The notes below the pieces were generated by a model. It searched no databases. It saw only the letters and a list, made by a program, of their open reading frames with translations, and was not told where the DNA came from. Shown here one piece after another: positions 1 through 6,579 of a DNA stretch of 60,396 nt. Made by a program: the position numbers and the translations under genes. Origin of the DNA: Lachnospiraceae bacterium UBA3850 (lineage in GTDB: Bacteria; Bacillota; Clostridia; Lachnospirales; Lachnospiraceae). Each line of letters starts with the position of its first letter. Positions within the stretch are counted from its first letter, which is position 1. The stretch covers positions 1 through 60,396 of the forward strand of contig DGHK01000061.1 in assembly GCA_002392655.1 (NCBI GenBank), given 5' to 3'.

Positions 1-1
1 C

Positions 2-241
2 GACTTCAGTCGTGTGAGGTTTCACTATGCCAGTAAGTTTGGCATCCGGTATCATAATCTTCCGGAGGATGCAGATTCATCATTCTTTCTCTGCAAGGAA
101 CTGGTTCCAGGATACCTTGACGGAATCACAGGAGTGTACCAGACTCCGCAGGGATACTACGTAAAGGATGAAGATGTAGAAGAATTCGATAAAGACTTTC
201 CACCAAAGAAAAAGCTAAAGCTGCCTGGGCAGATCTTCTAA
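2..241 (+). CDS. C-terminal part of an unidentified protein (5' end outside the window)
   Basis: The frame is open from base 2 to a stop at 239-241, giving 79 visible residues, so this is the end of a gene that begins before the window. A GTG at 14 is in frame but nothing shows it is the real start. The visible part has no membrane segment. It has an acidic patch (KDEDVEEFDKDF) followed by a basic run (PPKKKLKL) near the C-terminus. I do not recognise the family. A hairpin follows 14 bases after the stop, which fits the end of a transcription unit. Confidence 0.55.
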   Translation, partial: DFSRVRFHYASKFGIRYHNLPEDADSSFFLCKELVPGYLDGITGVYQTPQGYYVKDEDVEEFDKDFPPKKKLKLPGQIF

Positions 242-254
242 GCTGAAACAGATG

Positions 255-288
255 AAGGCTCGAGGGGAGTTTAAATCTCCTCGGCCTT
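255..288 (+). terminator. Hairpin, probable terminator of the cut-off gene
   Basis: AAGGC-CGAGG-GAG pairs with CTC-CTCGG-CCTT across a TTTAAAT loop, with two single-base bulges. There is no good T-run, so it is either a weak terminator or simply a stable hairpin. It lies between the cut-off gene and the TetR remnant. Confidence 0.4.
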
Positions 289-292
289 AACG

Positions 293-516
293 TTATTTGC
301 AGAGAATGGATACGATGGAACAAGTGTGGAGCAGATTGCAAGGTCAGACAGACAGCCGCAATGTGAGGAAGAATGCATGGAATACATCGAAAAGCATTTG
401 CGACATTTTTGTAAGGTATACATGAGATAGGAACTGTTGCAATGTTGCCGCTTTATCCGCCAAAGCCGGATGAAGTAAATGAATTGTTGAATCACTTCCT
501 GTATCCTGAAACTTGA
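293..516 (+). pseudogene. Decayed TetR-family transcriptional regulator
   Basis: Reading from 293 in one frame gives LFAENGYDGTSVEQIA, the typical start of a TetR helix-turn-helix (helix 1 end, turn, helix 2). It then runs into an unrelated-looking stretch and a stop at 428-430. In another frame, 430-516 gives GTVAMLPLYPPKPDEVNELL...FLYPET and a stop, which resembles the last helix of many clostridial TetR regulators. The N-terminal start codon, most of the ligand domain and frame continuity are missing, so this is a deletion and frameshift remnant. The HTH part is convincing; the C-terminal part is an inference. It sits directly before the AAC(3)-family gene, which it may once have regulated. 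Confidence 0.55.
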
Positions 517-546
517 GATAAAATTGTAATTGGAGATTAGTTAATC

Positions 547-1284
547 GTGGTTACGAAGAATGAATTAAAAGAATCCTTGAAATCGCTGGGAGTCTGCAAA
601 GGGATGACATTAGAGGTGCATACGTCTCTTAGCAGTTTCGGTGAACTTGAGGGCGGTGCAGAGACTGTAATCGATACATTGAAGGAGCTTGTCACGGAGG
701 AAGGAAGTATTTTCATGCCGGCGCTTAGGCTAAGCCGAGAACTGCCGCTTACCGAAGAAGATAAAAAGCTTGGGATTACAGTAAAGATAAAAGTATTACC
801 GTCTGATTCTGACAGAACGGCTATGGGGATCGTAGCAGATACCTTCCGTAAATTACCGGATACGTATACAGGGACTGATACGATCAGCACTTCCGGTTGG
901 GGGAAGCATGGAAAAGAGGCTGTAAACAGTGGACTTGATTATCCGATCCACAACGGTGGAATGGCACTTATGCTTGGGGTTGATATTTATAAGCTTACCG
1001 CAATGCATTATGTGGAAGGGATAACTCCGGATGATATAAATAAGAGATTTGAACCATCAGACGAGATTAACCGAAAATATCCCCCTGATGAATGGTTCAT
1101 GGAAGCTGGGCATCCGCCTGTAAAGGCATGGTACAAAATACAGGACATGGCCTATGATAAAGGACTTATAAAAGAAACTACAATTGGTGAATGTAAGATA
1201 CTGTTTTTTGATATATGGTCTGTGGTTTCGTTATATGAAAATGAGTTAAAACGTGATCCGTATGGATTATGGGGATTGAACTGA
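547..1284 (+). CDS. AAC(3)-family N-acetyltransferase
   Basis: A 245-residue protein of the Antibiotic_NAT family, which transfers acetyl from acetyl-CoA to an amine such as the 3-amino group of aminoglycosides. Family marks are VHTSLSSFG near residue 25, SIFMPAL near 55, WGKHGKEAV near 118 and the MLGVD...AMHYVE stretch near 145. The start is GTG at 547, chosen because GGAG at 532-535 lies 11 bases upstream. The segment that usually reads HPxHS before the WGKH block here reads TGTDTIST, so a histidine expected in active aminoglycoside acetyltransferases seems to be replaced. The substrate is therefore uncertain and resistance should not be assumed. The gene stands alone behind a TetR remnant. 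Family assignment is firm; activity is not. Confidence 0.85.
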   Translation: MVTKNELKESLKSLGVCKGMTLEVHTSLSSFGELEGGAETVIDTLKELVTEEGSIFMPALRLSRELPLTEEDKKLGITVKIKVLPSDSDRTAMGIVADTFRKLPDTYTGTDTISTSGWGKHGKEAVNSGLDYPIHNGGMALMLGVDIYKLTAMHYVEGITPDDINKRFEPSDEINRKYPPDEWFMEAGHPPVKAWYKIQDMAYDKGLIKETTIGECKILFFDIWSVVSLYENELKRDPYGLWGLN

Positions 1285-1312
1285 TGTGTCTGTTATTTTT
1301 AATATGCTTTTA

Positions 1313-1321
1313 TGTTATAAT
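1313..1321 (+). promoter_or_regulatory. Extended -10 promoter element for the DUF3592 gene
   Basis: TGTTATAAT at 1313-1321 is a perfect TATAAT preceded by TGn, an extended -10 element. No good -35 is seen 17 bases upstream. It lies 30 bases before the ATG of the next gene, whose ribosome site is AAAAGGAG. Confidence 0.45.
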
Positions 1322-1351
1322 AAATCAGAATCTGAAAAGGAGTTCTGATAT

Positions 1352-1816
1352 ATGAAAGCTTGGACTGATATGACAAAGGAAGAGCAGGCATCGCGTAGTA
1401 TGAAATGTGCCATAGGAAGCGCAGTGCTTGCCATTATATTTGTAGTTTTAGGAGTGCTGGGGCAGGTAAGAGCGAATAATCTTAAAAGTCGCTGTACGGC
1501 AGAAACCACAGGCGAAGTGATTTCTGTATTTCCTTCCAACGGTCGCAGGGTGCAGCCATACCTGACGGCAAACTACAGCGTAGATGGGGTTCAGTATCAT
1601 ACCTCCGGCAGATTTAGTTATGGTTATACATCTGCTGATACTTTAACGAGAAAACCGGTGGATGTACATTATGATCCGGCTGCTCCTGATAAATCATATG
1701 CTGCAGAAGGCCCGCGTACCGGATTCGTTTTTATATTTTTTGTCGTCGCTGCGGTATTTGCAATCGCCATACCTGCATTTATCGGACAAGCAAATCGTAT
1801 AAGGGCCAGAATGTAA
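1352..1816 (+). CDS. DUF3592-like membrane protein
   Basis: A 154-residue protein with two membrane segments, about residues 22-42 and 122-145. They flank an extracytoplasmic domain of about 75 residues containing TTGEVISV, ANYSVDGVQYH and VDVHYDPAAPDKSY. This layout and the VxVhYdPanP-type ending match the DUF3592 family, whose function is unknown. The start is ATG at 1352 behind AAAAGGAG. It has its own likely promoter and a GNRA-loop terminator, so it appears monocistronic. Confidence 0.7.
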   Translation: MKAWTDMTKEEQASRSMKCAIGSAVLAIIFVVLGVLGQVRANNLKSRCTAETTGEVISVFPSNGRRVQPYLTANYSVDGVQYHTSGRFSYGYTSADTLTRKPVDVHYDPAAPDKSYAAEGPRTGFVFIFFVVAAVFAIAIPAFIGQANRIRARM

Positions 1817-1844
1817 ATTGTAGTAAGGTATATAAATGTATATT

Positions 1845-1870
1845 AAAGTCTATAGAAATATAGGCTTTTT
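1845..1870 (+). terminator. Rho-independent terminator
   Basis: AAAGTCTATA pairs with TATAGGCTTT (one T-G wobble) around a GAAA tetraloop, followed by TTTTTATTAT. It sits 28 bases after the DUF3592 gene. Confidence 0.75.
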
Positions 1871-2231
1871 ATTATGGAAAAAAATTCTAATATTTCTAAT
1901 ATATATAATGATGGAACGCCGTATATGATGAAAGACTTATTTGCTTGTTAACAAAGTGGAAGATATTAAAAGAATAGATCAAATGGTTTAATCTGTTTAT
2001 GTTTTATATAATTGCAAATGCCTATAAATGTTTATATAATTGACTTAATGATATATTCAAAAATCACTTACTGGAGGTTCAAAATAAGGTGTGATACGAA
2101 TCCCTTTATCCACCGGTTCCCCGGGGAACCCCTCTCTGCACGGTCAAAGAGCCCCTTTGCGGCACTGGATGAAAAGCCTGCTTTTAAAGGTTCTTGCTTG
2201 TGTGAATATTGATACCTTTATCAGAAATTAA
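1871..2231. other. Gene-free gap with a GC-rich palindromic block
   Basis: No credible gene is seen. The first 220 bases are very AT-rich. From about 2095 to 2210 composition changes abruptly to GC-rich and contains a perfect 16-bp palindrome at 2115-2130 (GGTTCCCCGGGGAACC), an inverted repeat AAAAGC/GCTTTT at 2172-2185 and AAAGGT/ACCTTT pairing over 2186-2219. This suggests a structured RNA or an intergenic repeat element. A 66-codon frame across it (2012-2212) has no ribosome site and was not called. Confidence 0.4.
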
Positions 2232-2264
2232 AAATGACAGTGGTTTCATCGCTCACTGTCATTT
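2232..2264. terminator. Strong hairpin, probable bidirectional terminator
   Basis: AAATGACAGTG (2232-2242) and CACTGTCATTT (2254-2264) form a perfect 11-bp stem with an 11-base loop, with A-rich and T-rich flanks on both strands. The right arm covers the stop codon of the minus-strand XRE gene, so it can terminate that gene and close the upstream gap. Confidence 0.75.
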
Positions 2265-2489
2265 ATTAATAATTGGATTATTTGATATTTCAAGAATATA
2301 GTCTACTGAAACATTATATAGTTGGGATAGTTTTATCAATACTTCAGTAGGTATATCACGTTGACCTAGTTCATAATTGCTATACACCTGCTGAGAACAG
2401 TTTAGAAAATCAGCAACATCACGTTGCTTCATATCATGATCTTCTCTGAGATTGCGAATTCGACAATACAACACTGATGTTACCTCCAA
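2259..2489 (-). CDS. XRE-family HTH repressor
   Basis: A 76-residue, single-domain regulator of the Cro/C1 (XRE) class. Residues 10-65 form the five-helix domain: IRNLREDHDMKQRDVADFLNCS carries helices 1-3 and QQVYSNYELGQRDIPTEVLIKLSQLY the rest. No sensor or oligomerisation extension is present. It is transcribed divergently from the secreted wall-binding protein at 2593. The 103 bases between the two starts hold a 19-bp inverted repeat that overlaps the secreted gene's promoter, so the likely role is repression of that gene and of itself. Start at 2489 is the longest in-frame ATG; it is preceded on the minus strand by GGAGG. The family call is firm; the target is inferred from layout. Confidence 0.88.
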   Translation of the reverse strand: MEVTSVLYCRIRNLREDHDMKQRDVADFLNCSQQVYSNYELGQRDIPTEVLIKLSQLYNVSVDYILEISNNPIINK

Positions 2490-2504
2490 TCAAAGCGATA
2501 TTAC

Positions 2505-2550
2505 CATACTGCAGTTTGTTGTATTGTGTTTTACAACAAATTGCAGTATG
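2505..2550. promoter_or_regulatory. 19-bp inverted repeat, candidate operator for the XRE regulator
   Basis: Left arm 2505-2523 (CATACTGCAGTTTGTTGTA) and right arm 2532-2550 (TACAACAAATTGCAGTATG) are inverted with one mismatch and an 8-base spacer. A further copy of the core, ACAATACAACA, lies at 2463-2473 inside the first codons of the XRE gene; it is the reverse complement of 2517-2527. The repeat covers the spacer and -10 of the promoter for the gene at 2593. It could also fold as a hairpin in RNA, but its position argues for an operator. Confidence 0.7.
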
Positions 2551-2552
2551 AT
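2524..2552 (+). promoter_or_regulatory. Promoter of the secreted wall-binding protein
   Basis: TTGTGT at 2524-2529, a 17-base spacer, and TATGAT at 2547-2552. The right arm of the inverted repeat lies within the spacer and -10, so a bound repressor would block polymerase. The ATG is 40 bases downstream. Confidence 0.55.
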
Positions 2553-2592
2553 TTATTGTGAATTATTTAAAACGTATACGAGGAGGTTTGAA

Positions 2593-4053
2593 ATGAAGAT
2601 GAGACTGTTAAAAACGATACTAGTTTCAGTAATTGTATTTTGCATTCTATTTACACTATCAGGAACTAATGTTAATGCTCAGGAGAATGAAGGAAAGTGT
2701 ACAATCATTTTTGATGGTAATGGTGGAAAATTATACGGGTATGATTATATTAGTGTTGACGGTGGAGGAACAAAAAGTACTATTCATTTTGATGGAAGAA
2801 TTGAATTTGATTGTACGGTTAATGTTAAACCAAATATTGGATATCCTGACTATGGTCAAAAAAATGGCCAGGCACTGGATTACTTTTTTATTGACGGTAC
2901 AGATACACATTATTACATTAAGGGAGCGACAGGTGTTCCCGAAGGAGCATTGTATATAGATGATTATGTGCCAAATGGAGATGTTACCTTTAAAGCGCAT
3001 TATACGGATGCATACAAAGTTACGTTTAAGAGTAATGGTGGAGAGGTTGGTTATAAAATATTAGACCATGTTGATGGAAATCTAGAAGTCTATGTTGCAA
3101 AGGGTGCCAAAATATCTAATATAGGTAACGATGCTCAAGGTTACAGGGAAGATGGATATATTTTAGAAGGTTACAAAACAGAAAATGATGATAATATATA
3201 TCAGGTGCATCCATCAGCTAAACCTAATATTAGAGATTATGTAGTTAATAAAGATACTGTATTTGTAGCACAGTGGAAAGCTTATACACCGATTAAGGTT
3301 GTATTTAAACTGAATGGTGGTTACTACCAAATAAAAGGTTCAAGCAACAAGGTTAGAGAAGATTATGATATTATCACAGTAAAAGGTCATAATCTTAATG
3401 GTGAGTTTGATGACATTGAGATAATGAAAAATGATGATCCAAACAAAGAATTTGCCGGTTGGAAAAGTAGTATAGATGGAAAAACTTACTCATATGAGGA
3501 AGTTAAAAAATTGCCATATATTATCAGTGTAGAGGGCAGTGTTGATTTTACTGCACAGTGGAAAGAAAAAAAAGATGATTCCAAGAAGGATGATGATTCC
3601 GGCAAGAATGATAAAAAACCAAAGTACTCCAACGAATGGGTAGATGGCAAGTGGTATGACGCAGATGGAACCCAGACATATAAGGGCACAATGAGCTGGA
3701 AGAGTAATGCAACAGGCTGGTGGATTGAAGATACTGATGGTTGGTATCCGACAAACCAGTGGCAGAAGATAGACGGAATATGGTACTTCTTCAAGCCGGA
3801 CGGATATATGGCAGCAAATGAGTACTATAACGGTTACTGGTTCAATGCCGATGGTTCATGGGGTGACAAGTATCTCCTCAGCTGGAAGTCGAATGCAACC
3901 GGCTGGTGGGTAGAAGACATATCAGGCTGGTGGCCACAGAGTCAGTGGCTCAAGATAGATGGCAGCTGGTATTACTTTGATGCATCAGGCTATATGGTAA
4001 CAAGCCAGTATGTTGACGGCTGGTGGATCGACGCAGATGGAGTATGCAGATAA
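2593..4053 (+). CDS. Secreted protein with InlB-type repeats and C-terminal cell-wall-binding repeats
   Basis: A 486-residue secreted protein. ATG at 2593 was chosen over upstream in-frame codons because AGGAGG lies at 2581-2586 and it starts a clean signal peptide (MKMRLLKTIL..., cleavage near NVNA-QE at 29). Residues 35-330 contain about three bacterial-repeat (InlB B-repeat-like) units, with hallmark FDGNGG, FKSNGG and FKLNGG strands and closing AQWK motifs. A Lys/Asp-rich linker follows (about 331-345). Residues 345-486 are aromatic choline-binding-like repeats (GWWIEDTDGWYP, IDGIWYFFKPDGYM, SGWWPQSQW), which attach proteins non-covalently to the wall. The same C-terminal module ends the 1340-residue protein at 30268. 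Probable role: surface adhesion. It is under likely XRE control and has its own terminator. Confidence 0.85.
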   Translation: MKMRLLKTILVSVIVFCILFTLSGTNVNAQENEGKCTIIFDGNGGKLYGYDYISVDGGGTKSTIHFDGRIEFDCTVNVKPNIGYPDYGQKNGQALDYFFIDGTDTHYYIKGATGVPEGALYIDDYVPNGDVTFKAHYTDAYKVTFKSNGGEVGYKILDHVDGNLEVYVAKGAKISNIGNDAQGYREDGYILEGYKTENDDNIYQVHPSAKPNIRDYVVNKDTVFVAQWKAYTPIKVVFKLNGGYYQIKGSSNKVREDYDIITVKGHNLNGEFDDIEIMKNDDPNKEFAGWKSSIDGKTYSYEEVKKLPYIISVEGSVDFTAQWKEKKDDSKKDDDSGKNDKKPKYSNEWVDGKWYDADGTQTYKGTMSWKSNATGWWIEDTDGWYPTNQWQKIDGIWYFFKPDGYMAANEYYNGYWFNADGSWGDKYLLSWKSNATGWWVEDISGWWPQSQWLKIDGSWYYFDASGYMVTSQYVDGWWIDADGVCR

Positions 4054-4098
4054 AATGTTAATTCATTGAAATAATAGTATATTTATGATAACATTGAT

Positions 4099-4144
4099 GA
4101 GCTGATGCAGTTTGGCAAAAACTGTATCAGCTCTAAGTTTTGAT
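4099..4144 (+). terminator. Rho-independent terminator
   Basis: GAGCTGATGCAGTTT (4099-4113) pairs with AAACTGTATCAGCTC (4119-4133) through 15 bp with one wobble and a 5-base loop, followed by TAAGTTTTGATT. It ends the secreted-protein transcript before ychF. Confidence 0.85.
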
Positions 4145-4190
4145 TAGACACCTGAAAGGGTGCATAGATAAAGATAGGAGATATAACCAT

Positions 4191-5294
4191 ATGAAACTAG
4201 GTATAGTTGGTTTACCAAATGTTGGAAAGTCTACACTTTTTAATTCGCTTACTAAGGCGGGAGCGCTTGCAGCAAACTATCCGTTTGCTACAATAGATCC
4301 AAATGTGGGTATTGTTGCTGTTCCGGATGAGAGACTGGATGTTCTCACGAAAATGTATAATTCTGAGAAGACAACTCCTGCGACAATAGAGTTTGTTGAT
4401 ATCGCCGGTCTTGTAAAGGGAGCTTCAAAGGGTGAGGGACTTGGAAACCAGTTCCTTGCAAATATCCGTGAATGTGATGCTATCGTGCATGTTGTTAGAT
4501 GCTTTGAAGATTCAGACGTTGTACATGTAGATGGTTCTGTTGATCCTATCAGGGATATCGAGACAATCAATATAGAGCTTATCTTCTCGGATCTTGAGGT
4601 TCTAGAGAGAAGGATATCCAAAACTAACAAGCTGGCACGTAATGATAAGATGGCTGCTAAGGAGCTTGATTTCCAGAACAGGATAAAGGCTCATCTTGAA
4701 GCAGGAAATCCGGTAAGGACATTTGAGATAGATGAAACGGACGATGATGAAAAAGCGTGGATTCGTGAGTACTGTCTGCTGACAGAGAAGAAGGTCATAT
4801 ATGCAGCAAATGTCGGCGAGGACGATATGGCTGATGATGGTGCATCAAATGACTATGTAAAGAAGGTTCGTGATTATGCGGCTGAGACTCAGGCTCAGGT
4901 ATTTACAGTATGTGCTCAGATGGAAGCTGAGATATCCGAACTGGATGATGATGAGAGGAAGATGTTCCTTGAAGATCTGGGGCTTAAGGAATCGGGGCTT
5001 GATAAACTGATCAAGGCCAGCTATACACTTCTCGGACTTATCAGCTACCTCACTGCAGGAGAGCAGGAGTCGAGAGCATGGACTATTATAGAGGGAACGA
5101 AAGCACCTCAGGCTGCTGGTAAGATTCATTCTGATTTTGAAAGAGGTTTCATAAAGGCAGAAGTTATTGCATATGAAGATCTGATCCGTGAAGGCAGTAT
5201 GACAGCTGCAAAGGAAAAGGGGCTTGTAAGACAAGAGGGAAAAGAATACGTAATGAAGGACGGGGATGTTGTTTTGTTCAAATTTAATGTATAG
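4191..5294 (+). CDS. ychF: Ribosome-associated ATPase YchF (OBG/OLA1 family)
   Basis: A 367-residue P-loop NTPase close to the usual 363. Residues 1-275 carry the OBG-type G domain: Walker A GLPNVGKST at 7-15, FATIDPN switch I, DIAGLVKGASKGEGLGNQFL for G3 and switch II, and NVGE in place of NKxD, which underlies the known ATP preference of YchF. A helical insertion lies near 130-180. The last 85 residues form the TGS domain, ending DGDVVLFKFNV. The start at 4191 follows GATAGGAG; 17 in-frame codons upstream have no ribosome site and run into the preceding terminator. Cytoplasmic, linked in other bacteria to ribosome binding and stress response. lgt follows after 15 bases and is probably cotranscribed. 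Confidence 0.96.
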   Translation: MKLGIVGLPNVGKSTLFNSLTKAGALAANYPFATIDPNVGIVAVPDERLDVLTKMYNSEKTTPATIEFVDIAGLVKGASKGEGLGNQFLANIRECDAIVHVVRCFEDSDVVHVDGSVDPIRDIETINIELIFSDLEVLERRISKTNKLARNDKMAAKELDFQNRIKAHLEAGNPVRTFEIDETDDDEKAWIREYCLLTEKKVIYAANVGEDDMADDGASNDYVKKVRDYAAETQAQVFTVCAQMEAEISELDDDERKMFLEDLGLKESGLDKLIKASYTLLGLISYLTAGEQESRAWTIIEGTKAPQAAGKIHSDFERGFIKAEVIAYEDLIREGSMTAAKEKGLVRQEGKEYVMKDGDVVLFKFNV

Positions 5295-5309
5295 AAAAGG
5301 ATAAAAAAT

Positions 5310-6266
5310 ATGAACGGTATTTATTTTCCGGGCTTTGGAATAGGCTTCGGAAATATTCCTGAAAATTTGAATATATTTGGACTGAAGATTCCTCTTTATG
5401 CAATTGTTATTACTGCAGGTTTTCTGCTTGCACTTAAGATAGCAATGGTTGAGGCGAAGAAGACTGGACAAAATCCTGAGGACTATCTGGATTTTTTCCT
5501 GGTGCTTGTTATTCCGGCTATTCTCGGAGCTCGTATCTATTACATCATTTTCAATCTGGATAGATTTGTTGGAAAAGGAAGAGGCTTCTGGGGAACACTT
5601 TGGGATATGATTAATATCCGTAATGGTGGACTTGCGGTTTATGGCGGACTTATTGCCGGAGTTACGGCTGGTGCTATATTTACAAGAGTTAAGAAGATAT
5701 ATCTTCCGATTTTTGGAGACAATATCGCAATGGGTGTGCTTGTCGGACAGATACTCGGAAGATGGGGGAATTTCTTCAACAGAGAAGCATTTGGTGGTTT
5801 TACCAAGTCAATATTCAGAATGGCGATTCCGTATGACTATTATTCGGATTCCTTTAAAGAGTATATGTTTGTTAATGGGATAACGAATGAAAAGATGCTG
5901 AATAATACAGAAATGGTAAATGGTGTTCAGTGTATAACAGTTCATCCTACATTTCTGTATGAGGCACTTTGGAATGTAGCGCTGCTCCTGTTTATTTTCT
6001 TCTATAGAAAGAGGAAGAAGTTTGACGGGGAGCTTGCAATGATATATATCTTCGGCTACGGAGTCGGAAGGGTTATAGTAGAAGCGGCAAGAACCGATTC
6101 ACTTATGATAGGACCTCTTAAGGTAAGTCAGGTAGTGGGAATAGTTACAGCTGCGGTTGCACTTGCTGTAATGATCAAAAATTATTCTTCTATTAAGAAA
6201 GGAAAAACACCGGTTCTCCACAGAGTGGGAGAAGTTCAAAAAAACGAAGAGGCTACAGAAGAATAA
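5310..6266 (+). CDS. lgt: Prolipoprotein diacylglyceryl transferase Lgt
   Basis: A 318-residue integral membrane enzyme with about seven membrane segments. It moves the diacylglyceryl group of phosphatidylglycerol to the lipobox cysteine of prelipoproteins. The family signature GRWGNFFNREAFGG is at about residues 149-162. GARIYYIIFNLD near 72 and HPTFLYEALWN near 213 also match. In the segment before the signature, where Escherichia coli has a catalytic histidine (HGG), this protein reads AVYGG, a tyrosine variant I believe also occurs in Gram-positive Lgt. The lipoprotein at 44712 is an obvious substrate. It follows ychF by 15 bases, and two tandem terminators follow. Confidence 0.95.
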   Translation: MNGIYFPGFGIGFGNIPENLNIFGLKIPLYAIVITAGFLLALKIAMVEAKKTGQNPEDYLDFFLVLVIPAILGARIYYIIFNLDRFVGKGRGFWGTLWDMINIRNGGLAVYGGLIAGVTAGAIFTRVKKIYLPIFGDNIAMGVLVGQILGRWGNFFNREAFGGFTKSIFRMAIPYDYYSDSFKEYMFVNGITNEKMLNNTEMVNGVQCITVHPTFLYEALWNVALLLFIFFYRKRKKFDGELAMIYIFGYGVGRVIVEAARTDSLMIGPLKVSQVVGIVTAAVALAVMIKNYSSIKKGKTPVLHRVGEVQKNEEATEE

Positions 6267-6281
6267 GTGGAGCAAAGTGGG
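6265..6281 (+). promoter_or_regulatory. Two GTGGA/GTGGG repeats 10 bp apart, possible MraZ box
   Basis: AAGTGG at 6265-6270 and AAGTGGG at 6275-6281 repeat with a 10-bp period, as in the AAAGTGG-type or GTGGGN5 sites bound by MraZ in other bacteria. Further partial copies are TAGTGGT/AATGGC at 6474-6490 and AAAGTGGG at 6514-6521, nearer to mraZ. The first pair is far from the best mraZ promoter, so the assignment is tentative. Confidence 0.25.
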
Positions 6282-6349
6282 AAATCTGTTTTTTGACACA
6301 ATATTTAGTACGGGCTGATTAGTAAAACGGAATATATGGTATAAATATC

Positions 6350-6402
6350 AAAGATCTGTGTTTTTCGGACGTAAGTTCGAGAGACTCGGATCTTTATTTT
6401 TT
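6350..6402 (+). terminator. Terminator after lgt with a nested GNRA-type hairpin
   Basis: AAAGATC (6350-6356) pairs with GATCTTT (6389-6395), followed by ATTTTTT. The long loop contains its own hairpin, CGGAC-GTAA-GTTCG at about 6366-6379. Confidence 0.6.
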
Positions 6403-6403
6403 G

Positions 6404-6424
6404 GCTAAAAACCTAGCTTTTTTT
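6404..6424 (+). terminator. Second short terminator in tandem
   Basis: GCTA (6404-6407) pairs with TAGC (6414-6417) and is directly followed by TTTTTTT. It is weak alone but backs up the preceding hairpin. Confidence 0.4.
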
Positions 6425-6436
6425 CAAAATTGACAC

Positions 6437-6465
6437 TTGCAATTTGTTGCCGGGTGGGGTAATAT
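6437..6465 (+). promoter_or_regulatory. Promoter of the dcw cluster (mraZ)
   Basis: TTGCAA at 6437-6442, a 17-base spacer and TAATAT at 6460-6465. The same -35 (TTGCAA) is used by the ftsZ promoter at 13809. The transcript would start near 6472 and have a leader of about 108 bases that contains the DnaA-box-like 9-mers. A TTGACA at 6293 is another possible -35 but lacks a good -10. Confidence 0.55.
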
Positions 6466-6523
6466 TAATAGCGTAGTGGTAAAAAATGGCATAATTTCCC
6501 ATGTTTGAACCACAAAGTGGGAG

Positions 6524-6553
6524 ATATCAACATTATCCACAGAGTTATCAACA
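6524..6553 (+). promoter_or_regulatory. Three DnaA-box-like 9-mers in the mraZ leader
   Basis: ATATCAACA (6524-6532), TTATCCACA (6533-6541, the exact DnaA consensus) and TTATCAACA (6545-6553) lie in tandem on the same strand between the promoter and the mraZ ribosome site. No other exact box was noticed in the window. DnaA is known to influence ftsL-operon expression in Bacillus subtilis, so replication-linked control of the division cluster is plausible here. Confidence 0.6.
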
Positions 6554-6579
6554 GTCATGAGAAAGGAGGAATAAAAAAG

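Noticed and set aside
2012..2212. 66-codon frame on the plus strand
   Set aside because: No ribosome site, composition changes halfway, and it runs across palindromes; better explained as a repeat or RNA.
2505..2550. Inverted repeat read as a terminator
   Set aside because: It has no T-run and overlaps a promoter between divergent genes, so an operator is more likely.
4845..5471. 208-codon frame on the minus strand
   Set aside because: Lies antisense to ychF and lgt, with Cys/Leu/Ser-rich translation and no ribosome site; a shadow of the coding strand.
6524..6553. Possible replication origin because of DnaA boxes
   Set aside because: No dnaA, dnaN or AT-rich unwinding cluster nearby and only three boxes; treated as regulatory sites.
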